Shown in pieces: positions 55,442 through 64,000 of a DNA stretch of 64,000 nt. The DNA is taken from assembly GCF_011386835.1 (NCBI RefSeq), contig NW_027052944.1, positions 1 through 64,000 on the forward strand, in the 5' to 3' direction. Within the stretch, counting starts at the first letter, position 1; each line of letters begins with the position of its first letter. The notes beneath the pieces are model-generated. The model was given only the letters and a program-made list of their open reading frames with translations. It searched no databases and was not told where the DNA came from. Both the position numbers and the translations under genes were made by a program. Source of the stretch: Chrysemys picta bellii (Eukaryota > Chordata > Testudines > Emydidae).

Positions 55442-58351
55442 CTAGACCATCCCTGATAGACATTTATCTAACCTACTCTTAAATATCTCCAGAGACGGAG
55501 ATTCCACAACCTCCCTAGGCAATTTATTCCAGTGTTTAACCACCCTGACAGTTAGGAACTTTTTCCTAATGTCCAACCTAGACCTCCCTTGCTGCAGTTT
55601 AAACCCATTGTTTCTGGTTCTATCCTTAGAGGCTAAGGTGAACAAGTTCTCTCCCTCCTCCTCATGACACCCTTTTAGATACCTGTAAACTGCTATCATG
55701 TCCCCTCTCAGTCTTCTCTTCTCCAAACTAAACAAACCCAGTTCTTTCAGCCTTCCTTCATAGGTCATGTTCTCAAGAGCTTTAATCATTCTTGTTGCTC
55801 TTCTTTGGACCCTTTCCAATTTCTCCACATCTTTTTTAAAATGCGGCGCCCAGAACTGGACACAATACTCCAGCTGAGGCCTAACCAGAGCAGAGTAGAG
55901 CGGAAGAATGACTTCTCGTGTCTTGCTCACAACACACCTGTTAACGCATCCCAGAATCATGTTTGCTTTTTTTGCAACAGCATCACACTGTTGACTCATA
56001 TTTAGCTTGTGGTCCACTATAACCCCTAGATCCCTTTCTGCCGTACTCCTTCCTAGACAGTCTTTTCCCATTCTGTATGTGTGACATTGATTTTTCCTTC
56101 CTAAGTGGAGCACTTTGCATTTGTCTTTGTTAAACTTCATCCTGTTTAACTCAGACCATTTCTCCAATTTGTCCAGATCATTTTGAATTATGACCCTGTC
56201 CTCCAAAGTAGTTGCAATCCCTCCCAGTTTGGTATCATCCGCAAACTTAATAAGCGTACTTTCTATGCCAATATCTAAGTCGTTGATGAAGATATTGAAC
56301 AGAGCCGGTCCCAAAACAGACCCCTGCGGAACCCCACTCATTACGCCTTTCCAGCAGGATTGGGAACCATTAATAACAACTCTCTGAGTACGGTTATCCA
56401 GCCAGTTATGCACCCACCTTATAGTAGCCCCATCTAATTTGTATTTGCCTAGTTTATCGATAAGAATATCATGCGAGACCGTATCAAATGCCTTACTAAA
56501 GTCTAGGTATACCACATCCACCGCTTCACCCTTATCCACAAGGCTCGTTATTCTATCAAAGAAAGCTATCAGATTGGTTTGACATGATTTGTTCTTCACA
56601 AATCCATGCTGGCTGTTCCCTATCACCTTACCACCTTCCAAGTGTTTGCAGATTATTTCCTTAATTACTTGCTCCATTATCTTCCCTGGCACAGAAGTTA
56701 AACTAACTGGTCTGTAGTTACCTGGGTTGTTTTTATTTCCCTTTTTATAGATGGGCACTATATTTGCCCTTTTCCAGTCTTCTGGAATCTCTCCCGTCTC
56801 CCATGACTTTCCAAAGATAATAGCTAGAGGCTCAGATACCTCCTCTATTAGCTCCTTGAGTATTCTAGGATGCATTTCATCAGGCCCGGGTGACTTGCAG
56901 GCATCTAACTTTTCTAAGTGATTTTTAACTTGTTCTTTTTTTATTTTATCCGCTAAACCTACCCCCTTCCCATTAGCATTCACTATGTTAGGCATTGCTT
57001 CAGACTTCTCGGTGAAGACCGAAACAAAGAAGTCATTAAGCATCTCTGCCATTTCCAAGTTTCCTGTTACTGTTTCTCCCTCTTCACTAAGCAGTGGGCC
57101 TACCCTGTCTTTGGTCTTCCTCTTGCTTCTAATGTATTGATAAAAAGTCTTCTTGTTTCCTTTTATTCCCGTAGCTAGTTTGAGCTCATTTTGGGCCTTT
57201 GCCTTTCTAATCTTGCCCCTGCATTCCTGTGTTGTTTGCCTATATTCCTCCTTTGTAATCTGTCCTAGTTTCCATTTTTTATATGACTCCTTTTTATTTT
57301 TTAGATCGTGCAAGATCTCATGGTTAAGCCAAGGTGGTCTTTTGCCACATTTTCTATCTTTCCTAACCAGCAGAATAGCTTGCTTTTGGGCCCTTAATAG
57401 TGTCCCTTTGAAAAACTGCCAACTCTCCTCAGTTGTTTTTCCCCTCAGTCTTGATTCCCATGGGACCTTACCTATCAGCTCTCTGAGCTTCCCAAAATCT
57501 GCCTTCCTGAAATCCATTGTCTCTATTTTGCTGTTCTCCCTTCTACCCTTCCTTAGAATTGCAAACTCTATGATTTCATGATCACTTTCACCCAGGCTGC
57601 CTTCTACTTTCACATTCTCAACAAGTTCCTCCCTATTTGTTAAAATCAAGTCTAGAACAGCTTCCCCCCTAGTAGCTTTTTCAACCTTCTGAAATAAAAA
57701 GTTGTCTCCAATGCAGTCCAAGAATTTGTTGGATAGTCTGTGCCCCGCTGTGTTATTTTCCCAACATATATCCGGATAGTTGAAGTCCCCCATCACCACC
57801 AAATCTTGGGCTTTGGATGATTTTGTTAGTTGCTTGAAAAAAGCCTCATCCACCTCTTCCCCCTGGTTAGGTGGCCTGTAGTAGACTCCTAGCATGACAT
57901 CTCCCTTGTTTTTTGCCCCTTTAAGCCTAACCCAGAGACTCTCAACACTTCCGTCTCCTATGTCCATCTCTACCTCAGTCCAAGTGTGTACATTTTTAAT
58001 ATATAAGGCAACACCTCCTCCCTTTTTCCCCTGTCTATCCTTCCTGAGCAAGCTGTACCCATCCACACCAACATTCCAATCATGTGTATTATCCCACCAA
58101 GTTTCAGTGATGCCAACAATGTCATAATTGTATTTATTTATTAGCACTTCCAGTTCTTCCTGCTTATTCCCCATACTTCTCGCATTTGTATATAGGCATC
58201 TAAGATACTGGTTTGATCTTTCCTCCCAGTTTTGTCCTGACTCTCCTTTCTCTCTGCCAATATAGCCCACACTCCCTCTTGTTTCCGACCCATCTCCCCG
58301 GTCTCCATATTCCCCACTTACCTGTGGGCTTTGCTCACCTGTCCCCGTCAA
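55442..58351 (-). CDS. CR1 ORF2: endonuclease and reverse transcriptase
   Basis: A 969-codon uninterrupted frame overlapping the end of ORF1 in another frame. Domains: an APE-type endonuclease (residues about 48-275) with [25 protein letters not shown] and [10 protein letters not shown] (about 480-790) with [23 protein letters not shown] and the catalytic FADD; and a C-terminal domain ending [16 protein letters not shown]. The frame opens at TTG (58351); the first ATG is at 58174 (MGNKQEELE), so the true start is unsettled. The enzyme nicks target DNA and primes reverse transcription there. All catalytic motifs look intact. Confidence 0.9.
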   Translation of the reverse strand: MTGTGEQSPQVSGEYGDRGDGSETRGSVGYIGREKGESGQNWEERSNQYLRCLYTNARSMGNKQEELEVLINKYNYDIVGITETWWDNTHDWNVGVDGYSLLRKDRQGKKGGGVALYIKNVHTWTEVEMDIGDGSVESLWVRLKGAKNKGDVMLGVYYRPPNQGEEVDEAFFKQLTKSSKAQDLVVMGDFNYPDICWENNTAGHRLSNKFLDCIGDNFLFQKVEKATRGEAVLDLILTNREELVENVKVEGSLGESDHEIIEFAILRKGRRENSKIETMDFRKADFGKLRELIGKVPWESRLRGKTTEESWQFFKGTLLRAQKQAILLVRKDRKCGKRPPWLNHEILHDLKNKKESYKKWKLGQITKEEYRQTTQECRGKIRKAKAQNELKLATGIKGNKKTFYQYIRSKRKTKDRVGPLLSEEGETVTGNLEMAEMLNDFFVSVFTEKSEAMPNIVNANGKGVGLADKIKKEQVKNHLEKLDACKSPGPDEMHPRILKELIEEVSEPLAIIFGKSWETGEIPEDWKRANIVPIYKKGNKNNPGNYRPVSLTSVPGKIMEQVIKEIICKHLEGGKVIGNSQHGFVKNKSCQTNLIAFFDRITSLVDKGEAVDVVYLDFSKAFDTVSHDILIDKLGKYKLDGATIRWVHNWLDNRTQRVVINGSQSCWKGVMSGVPQGSVLGPALFNIFINDLDIGIESTLIKFADDTKLGGIATTLEDRVIIQNDLDKLEKWSELNRMKFNKDKCKVLHLGRKNQCHTYRMGKDCLGRSTAERDLGVIVDHKLNMSQQCDAVAKKANMILGCVNRCVVSKTREVILPLYSALVRPQLEYCVQFWAPHFKKDVEKLERVQRRATRMIKALENMTYEGRLKELGLFSLEKRRLRGDMIAVYRYLKGCHEEEGENLFTLASKDRTRNNGFKLQQGRSRLDIRKKFLTVRVVKHWNKLPREVVESPSLEIFKSRLDKCLSGMV

Positions 58352-58353
58352 AC

Positions 58354-59421
58354 CTAGTTTAAAGCCCTCCTCACTAGGATAGCCAGTCTGTGGCCGAATA
58401 GGGTCTTTCCTCTCCTCGAAAGGTGAACGCCATCTCTGCCTAGCAGTCCTTCCTCAAATAGCATCCCGTGGTCTAGGAAGCCAAAGCCCTCCTGGTGACA
58501 CCATCTTCGCAGCCAGGCATTCACCTCCATGATGCATCTGTCTCTGCCCGGGCCCCTACCTTTGACAGGAAGAATTGAAGAGAATGCCACCTGCGCTCCA
58601 AACTCCTTCACCCGTACTCCCAGAGCCCTGTAGTCACTCTTGATCCGCTCAGTGTCACACCGCGCAGTATCATTTGTGCCCACATGGATGAGTAGCATGG
58701 GGTAGTAGTCAGAGGGCTGGATAATCCTCGACAATGCCTCCGTAACGTCTCTGATACGGGCCCCCGGCAGGCAGCATACCTCCCGAGATGAAATGTCAGG
58801 GCGACAGATGGGCGCCTCCGTCCCCCTCAGCAGAGAGTCTCCGACCACCACTACCCTACGTTTCCTATTCGCAGTGGTGGCAGCAGACTTTCCAGCCTTA
58901 GGGGTACGAGGCTTCTCCTCCTTTACTGTAGGGAGTGATTCCTTCTTTCCTGTATCAAGAAGAGCATAACAGTTACCTATAACCACGGCAGGAGGGTTCG
59001 GAGCAAGGGTGGAGCGCTGCCTGCTGCCAGAAGTAACCAGCTGCCAGTGTCCACCCTGAGCCATCTCCTCCTCCACCAGTGGTGTATCAGCAGTCCTGTG
59101 TACTGGGACAGCTACCTCAGCTGTCTCCACATGGACACTGTCGAGGAATTGCTCGTGGATACGGATGCTCCTCAACCTAGCCACCTCCTCCTGTAGCTCT
59201 CCCACCTGCTGCCTGAGAGATTCCACCAGCAGGCACCTCTCACATTGGATGGTCCCCCCAGCCTGGATATCAGTAAGTGGAAATTGCAAGTTACAGTCTT
59301 TGCAAAACCACACCAGGATCTGGGTAGAGGCATCCATGCTCAGGCACTCTGTCTGGCTACAGGCACAGGTGGAGGAGACAGTAGCAGTGCTGGCACAGGT
59401 GTTGCGGGTCTTCCTAACCAT
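58354..59421 (-). CDS. CR1 ORF1: zinc-finger/coiled-coil and SGNH esterase protein
   Basis: ATG at 59421 (MVRKTRNTC), 355 codons, stop TAG at 58354. The N-terminal third has paired cysteines ([12 protein letters not shown]) suggesting a zinc finger, then a short coiled coil ([15 protein letters not shown]). The C-terminal half is an SGNH-hydrolase fold: GDSLLRG, GTND and DGVHLSRRG supply the block I, III and V residues. CR1 ORF1 proteins bind RNA and have esterase-like domains. The frame extends upstream to 59487 only through non-ATG codons. Confidence 0.9.
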   Translation of the reverse strand: MVRKTRNTCASTATVSSTCACSQTECLSMDASTQILVWFCKDCNLQFPLTDIQAGGTIQCERCLLVESLRQQVGELQEEVARLRSIRIHEQFLDSVHVETAEVAVPVHRTADTPLVEEEMAQGGHWQLVTSGSRQRSTLAPNPPAVVIGNCYALLDTGKKESLPTVKEEKPRTPKAGKSAATTANRKRRVVVVGDSLLRGTEAPICRPDISSREVCCLPGARIRDVTEALSRIIQPSDYYPMLLIHVGTNDTARCDTERIKSDYRALGVRVKEFGAQVAFSSILPVKGRGPGRDRCIMEVNAWLRRWCHQEGFGFLDHGMLFEEGLLGRDGVHLSRRGKTLFGHRLAILVRRALN

Positions 59422-59829
59422 CGTAAGCCTCCCTCTGTCAAACTCCCATCTGCAGCCCCCTGTCAGCTGAAAGGGTTGTTTAAGCAAAAAGTTATGAATG
59501 TAGTTGCTTTATAGGTATTAAGGGGAATCAAGAGAAAACAGATGGAACTGGCAAGGGACCCTCGCCCCCTTCCTGCTCCCCTTCCAAACTCCCTTGTGAA
59601 ACTCCCTGTTAGCAGCCCCTGTTCGCAAAGCTCCCTGGTCGCTTGTGCGCTGCTTTGTAAAGCCCTGGCCTGTATGAATGCCCCGCCCACTGATGAAGGC
59701 TCAGCCACTTACCAGAGGCTTCTAGCTTTCAAACCTTCCAACTGCCAGCCACAGCACACGGTCCTTCAAACAACCAAAACAAACAAACAGACTGACAAAC
59801 ACAAGCTCAGCACCCAGTAATTACTAACA

Positions 59830-60955
59830 TAGGTCGACTTAGGGCTGTAGTGTAGACATGCCCTGAGAATGGAGCAAATCCCGCGCCAGTCCGGAAGTCA
59901 AATTAATTTACAGAGAAACATTTAAAAAAGAAACAATCCCAAAGCTTTTTGTGCAGTTGCATTTATTTTTATTTTTGCAAAGCTCTTGGCATTCCCCAGG
60001 CAACAGAGGGGCAGAGCTCTTTGCCCTCTGTTACATCGAAAGACACCACAATCAATGAACAGCCCAGTAATCAGTTAGAGTCGCAATCAGTCCGACTGAT
60101 GATTCTCATGTGGCGTTTGATTGGTCAGGAGAGGTGAGAGGCAGCAGCACGGGAAGCGTAATGGCAGGCAGCGTCGCCGGTTCAGCAAATCTGGTTTCAT
60201 CAGCGTGTCTCTTATTAATTTATCATTCCAGGGTCTGCAGGGCCAGGGAGAGATGGCAAACAGCAATTATGGTCCCAGTAACCCACTGGGAATTAGACAA
60301 GTACCATCCCCCATACCCTGAAGGATTCCGTCCCTTTCTATCCCCAGCCAGCTCGGTGCATTTTATATCAGTGCCCTTTGCAAACTGTGTTATTGATAGA
60401 CTGGGAAAGGGAGTCAGAGGGGAGTTAGAGCCCTGCCGATCAGCTCCTCCCCTCCGCCCCCAGCAGTGTGCAGTGGTGTGCAGGGGGTGCTGGGAGTGAG
60501 GGGGTAAGAGCGAGGGTGGGGCACGCTCTGGGGAAAGGGACAGAATGGGGCAGCAAGAGGTGTGGCAGAGCAGGGGCTGGAAGAGGCGGGGAGGCGGCAG
60601 GAAGAGGCAGAGCGGGGTAGGGACCGTAGGGGAAGGTGTGGAGTGGGGGCAGGCCCTGGGGCAGAGCTGGGGGTTGAGCACCCCCCCGGCACATTAGAAA
60701 GTCAGTGCCTCAAACATTTAACAACAGTGTTTTTGCAAATGAAAAATAATTAAGATTTTGTTTTCTGTTGAAAAACCAAAACAAGGCCTGGGCTATTTTT
60801 GAAACTAGAAGGAAAAGAAGAACTGGAACCTGTTTTATTGACTCTTATGACACATCCCGAGGAGAGATGAGGGTCTTTCCTGAACTCTCACTTAGGTTAG
60901 CAGGAGATTCAAAAGCGCAATGGGCACTTCTGTACCCAGCACTGTAGGGGGCAGT
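59830..60955 (-). other. 3' UTR and last intron of micro-exon gene (copy B)
   Basis: Counterpart of 21640-22760, with AATAAA near 59960 and the G-rich tract at 60480-60690. Terminal coding exon at 60223-60234. Confidence 0.5.
60223..60234 (-). CDS. Terminal coding exon (TLE-stop), copy B
   Basis: Same acceptor and ACC CTG GAA TGA as 22032-22043. Confidence 0.5.
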   Translation of the reverse strand, partial: TLE

Positions 60956-61515
60956 GTGTTTAGCAGCTGGGTTACTGGACCAGGAGTGTAGCTGAAATCA
61001 TGTGTATGATTGTCCATGGCGATACTATTCTCTGCACTTCAAAGGTGCAGAATGACAGCATTAGCAGCCAATCACAGGGTGTGTGAGGACAATTTCCATT
61101 GGCTGGGGAGCTGCTCCCTCGTGTAGTTGAGGCCATGTGTATGATGTCCATGGATATACTACTATCCCTGCTCCAAAGGTGCAGAATAAGAGCATTTGCA
61201 GCTTATCACAGCTCCCAGTGTGTATGATCCTACTAGGCAGAGGTTCTTAACATGGGTATAAAGAACAGGTCCCACGGAATCCCCACAAAATGGCTACTTG
61301 TATAATAGAAGAATTGACACTGAAAAGAATATCTGGATTAATTCTGACACACATTTTGGAATTTAGACTCCCATTGCTTTGTCTTTTGCCCCAGTCCTTC
61401 CTGGCACATCTGTCCAGGCTATTCCAACTGACCACTGGCTCAGGGTTCAGGCTTGCTAAGAGCCACTGTCAGAACAGAAAACAGCCTGACAGCAAATCAG
61501 ATTTGGAATACTCAC

Positions 61516-61548
61516 CACAGGAAGGCTCTCAGCTACGTCCTCTAAAAC
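61516..61548 (-). CDS. Micro-exon, 33 nt, copy B
   Basis: VLEDVAESLPV between TTTTTCCTTACAG and a GTGAGT donor. Counterpart of 24325-24357. Confidence 0.6.
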
Positions 61549-62391
61549 CTGTAAGGAAAAAGCTGGGAGTTAGCTGAGCCTACGCTTTCTCCAGTATCAT
61601 GAAAACATAGCTACTTCCCTCCCATTGTCCATAGGTTAACCACACCATGTCCACACCAGCAGCACCTTGTCAGTACAGCTATCCCAGCGTACCAGTGCGC
61701 TTTTGTGGGTGTAGGTTATACTAGCACATTCTGAGCTAAATTATCGCTATAGGGAAAAGTACAGTTTTGCTGCTATAACTGTGTCTGCACTAGGGGCTTT
61801 TCCCAGCACAGCCGTGTCACCCAAGGACCAAACATCTACACAACCCAGACCAGCACAGCTTTGCCAGGGGAAGTCAGTAGTGTAGACATGTCTCCAGACA
61901 GCTCTGTGATGGGCAGCCTTCCCACTGCCCCTCTTTCTCAGTGCTGGGATTCACTTCCAGAGTTTGGGGTTTCCTTACTGCTCGGGGTAAGAATTAGAGC
62001 TGGTTGAAGTTTATCCACATGAATTCTTTGAAAGAAATTGTCAAAAGTTTTTCAATTTCCCCTCCTTTTTGGAGAAATTCAGAAATGAAAATGGGTTGCA
62101 ATTTCCTCATTTCAGATTCCAACCCCCTTTCCTGTTTGAAAAATGGCTGTTTAGGTCATTTTCCACACAAAATAACTGCGTCCGTCAACATTTTTGCAAA
62201 ATGTTTGGAAAGTGTTTTTTTTTTAAAGAAAAGCTGAAAATTTCTCCCCTTTCCTTTCTCACTGAAAAAGGAGGGGGAGGGGTGTGTAAAGAGAGATGGA
62301 AGATCAAGAACCAAATTTTCCCCCATGTTAGGATTTTAAGTCTTTTTGTTCAAACAACAGCTAAAATTGGAAAACAACTATGAATACTCAC

Positions 62392-62424
62392 ATCAACAGC
62401 ACCTTGGGCTGTGTCCACAACAGC
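62392..62424 (-). CDS. Micro-exon, 33 nt, copy B
   Basis: AVVDTAQGAVD between TTTTTCCTTACAG and GTGAGT. No counterpart recognised in copy A. Confidence 0.55.
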
Positions 62425-62787
62425 CTGTAAGGAAAAATCGAGGAGTTACTTGATCTGTTCTTTCTCCAGTGTCATCAAAATGTAGCTGATTCCTTCACAA
62501 TGGCACTACTCCATTTTGAGAGGGAAATGTTGACTATTTAGTCTTTACAGAAGACTTTTCTTCTTCTCTGTGCCCGTCTTTCTTCTTCTCTCTGCCTTCC
62601 TTCATTCAGCTGACCAGTCCCTGTTTAATCTACCAGAATGACTTAAGAGATTCAAACCCAACTGCGTTTGGTGTATTTATGGACAGAGCATCACCAACAG
62701 GGCTGAGTGTGCCCCCGAACCTCTAGAAAGAAAAAAGGCAGGAGTTCTTTAATGCTGCTCTTTCTCCAATATCATGGAAATGATGCT

Positions 62788-62819
62788 GGTGCCACAAGTA
62801 CTCCTGTTCTTCTTTTTTT
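62788..62819 (+). repeat. Penelope-like 3' scrap
   Basis: GGTGCCACAAGTACTCCTG and the following TTCTTC tail interrupt a conserved intron segment that is uninterrupted near 28300-28320. Confidence 0.7.
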
Positions 62820-63451
62820 GGTGTCATCATAGTGGCAGTGGCTGAGACAGGAAGCTCCTGGGGTGGGACATTTCCCAGCCATCCAAGTGATTCCTGCCCT
62901 CCCTCCCTCCCACTGAAATATCTCCTACATCCCCACTTACACGCTTCATTATCGGCCATGTTCGGAACCCCTTTTAAATGGGCCAAATGCTATGGTGGTG
63001 TAAACTGGCATTACTGTATTGATTTCAGTGGTGCGAGGAAAATTTACATCTGCTGGGAAACTGCTCCCTCGTATAACTGAGTCCATATATATGACTGTCC
63101 GTGGTGATACTATTATCCCCGCTCCAGAGGTGCAGAACAACAGGATTCCCAGCGAATCACAGCTCCCAGTATGTGTGACTCCACTGGGCTGTGGTTCTTA
63201 AAATGGTTATAAAGAACAGGCCCACAGAGATGGAATAAATTGGCTACTTGTATAATAGGAGAAATGAAACTGCAAAATACATCTGGATACACCCAAGTTG
63301 GGATTTAAAACCTGATTGCTCTGTTCTTTTCCCCAATCCTTGTACATCTGTTCAGGCTATTCCAACTGACCACTTGCTCGGGGTTCAGGCTTGCTAAGAG
63401 GCACTGGGTAATAAAAGACCGCGTGGCAACAAAGCAAATTTGAATACTCAC

Positions 63452-63484
63452 CTGAGAAATGCTTGCATGTAGTCTCCTAGAAAT
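63452..63484 (-). CDS. Micro-exon, 33 nt, copy B
   Basis: ISRRLHASISQ between TTTCCTTGCAG and GTGAGT. The gene's 5' part continues beyond the window. Confidence 0.6.
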
Positions 63485-64000
63485 CTGCAAGGAAATTGCT
63501 GGGAATTACTTGATCCTCCTTTTTCTCCAATACCATCAAAATTCTCTTTCATTGTCTATAGGTTAACCACACCATGTCCACACTAGGAGCACCTTGTCAG
63601 TACAGCTATCCGAGCGTACCAGTGCGCTTTTGTGGGTGTAGGTTATACTAGCGCATTCTGAGCTAAATAATCTATACCGGGAAAAGTATCGTTTTGCTGC
63701 TATCACGTTGTCAACACGAGGAGCTTTTGCCAGCACAGCTGTGTCAGCCAGGGACTGAACATCTTCACACCTCAGACCGACACCGCTATGCCATGGGAAG
63801 TCTGTAGTGTAGACATATCTCCAGACAGCTCTGTGAGGGGCAGCGGTACCACAGCCCTTCTTTCTCAGTCCTGGGATTCACTTCCAGAGTTTGGGGGTTT
63901 CCTTTCTGAATCTAATGCCTCAGGAAAAGAATTAGAGCTGCTCAAAAAATTTTCAAAATATTTTTTTGTGAAAAATCTGATTGTTTTTCAATTTTTTCCC

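Larger units (their letters stand above)
55349..59818 (-). mobile_element. Full-length CR1 LINE, both ORFs open
   Basis: About 4.47 kb: 5' UTR (59422-59818), ORF1, ORF2, a short 3' UTR and 3' repeats of ATTCTATGATTCTATG on the minus strand. Copy A has an uninterrupted site near 21627-21640, so the insertion postdates the segmental duplication. Most genomic CR1 copies are 5'-truncated, and this one is not. No clear target duplication; a few bases appear lost or altered at the right junction. Confidence 0.9.

Overview
The window looks like sauropsid, most probably turtle, nuclear DNA. This is an inference from repeat content: CR1 LINEs (one apparently full length), a tRNA-derived SINE of the cryptodiran type, Penelope-like scraps carrying hammerhead-like cores, hAT and TA-flanked MITEs, Gmr1-like Ty3/gypsy elements and a gammaretrovirus-like ERV. 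There is no bacterial-style gene organisation; host genes are sparse, on the minus strand and split by repeats.

Layout. 1-4045: 5' part of an ERV on the minus strand (RT, protease, gag, leader, primer site, LTR), with a palindromic Penelope-like insertion between protease and RT. 4310-8048: internally deleted Gmr1-like gypsy element, minus strand. 8049-24.4 kb (copy A) and 44.2-61.6 kb (copy B): two copies of one block, about 36 kb apart. Each holds a 5'-truncated gypsy element inside a minisatellite, a beta/gamma-crystallin gene resembling epidermal differentiation-specific protein (EDSP) whose coding exon carries the same solo LTR, and the 3' end of a second minus-strand gene. 21.7-33.7 kb: that second gene. 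It has a TATA box, a signal-peptide exon, many 30-45 nt exons with clean splice signals, and a terminal exon. I do not recognise the product. 34-44 kb: older tandem duplications, MITEs, a SINE and a broken CR1. 55.3-59.8 kb: a CR1 with both ORFs open, inserted in copy B only. 60.2-64 kb: the second copy of the micro-exon gene, running off the right edge.

How it fits together. A minus-strand locus (micro-exon secreted-protein gene upstream, EDSP-like gene downstream) was duplicated after the gypsy and the exon-disrupting LTR were already present, since both copies share those lesions. Later events differ between copies: two Penelope-like insertions in A with clean empty sites in B, the CR1 in B, and a 2.1 kb gap in B. 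The micro-exon gene also contains nested local duplications of exon plus flanking intron. Homology statements and identities are by eye; no search was run.
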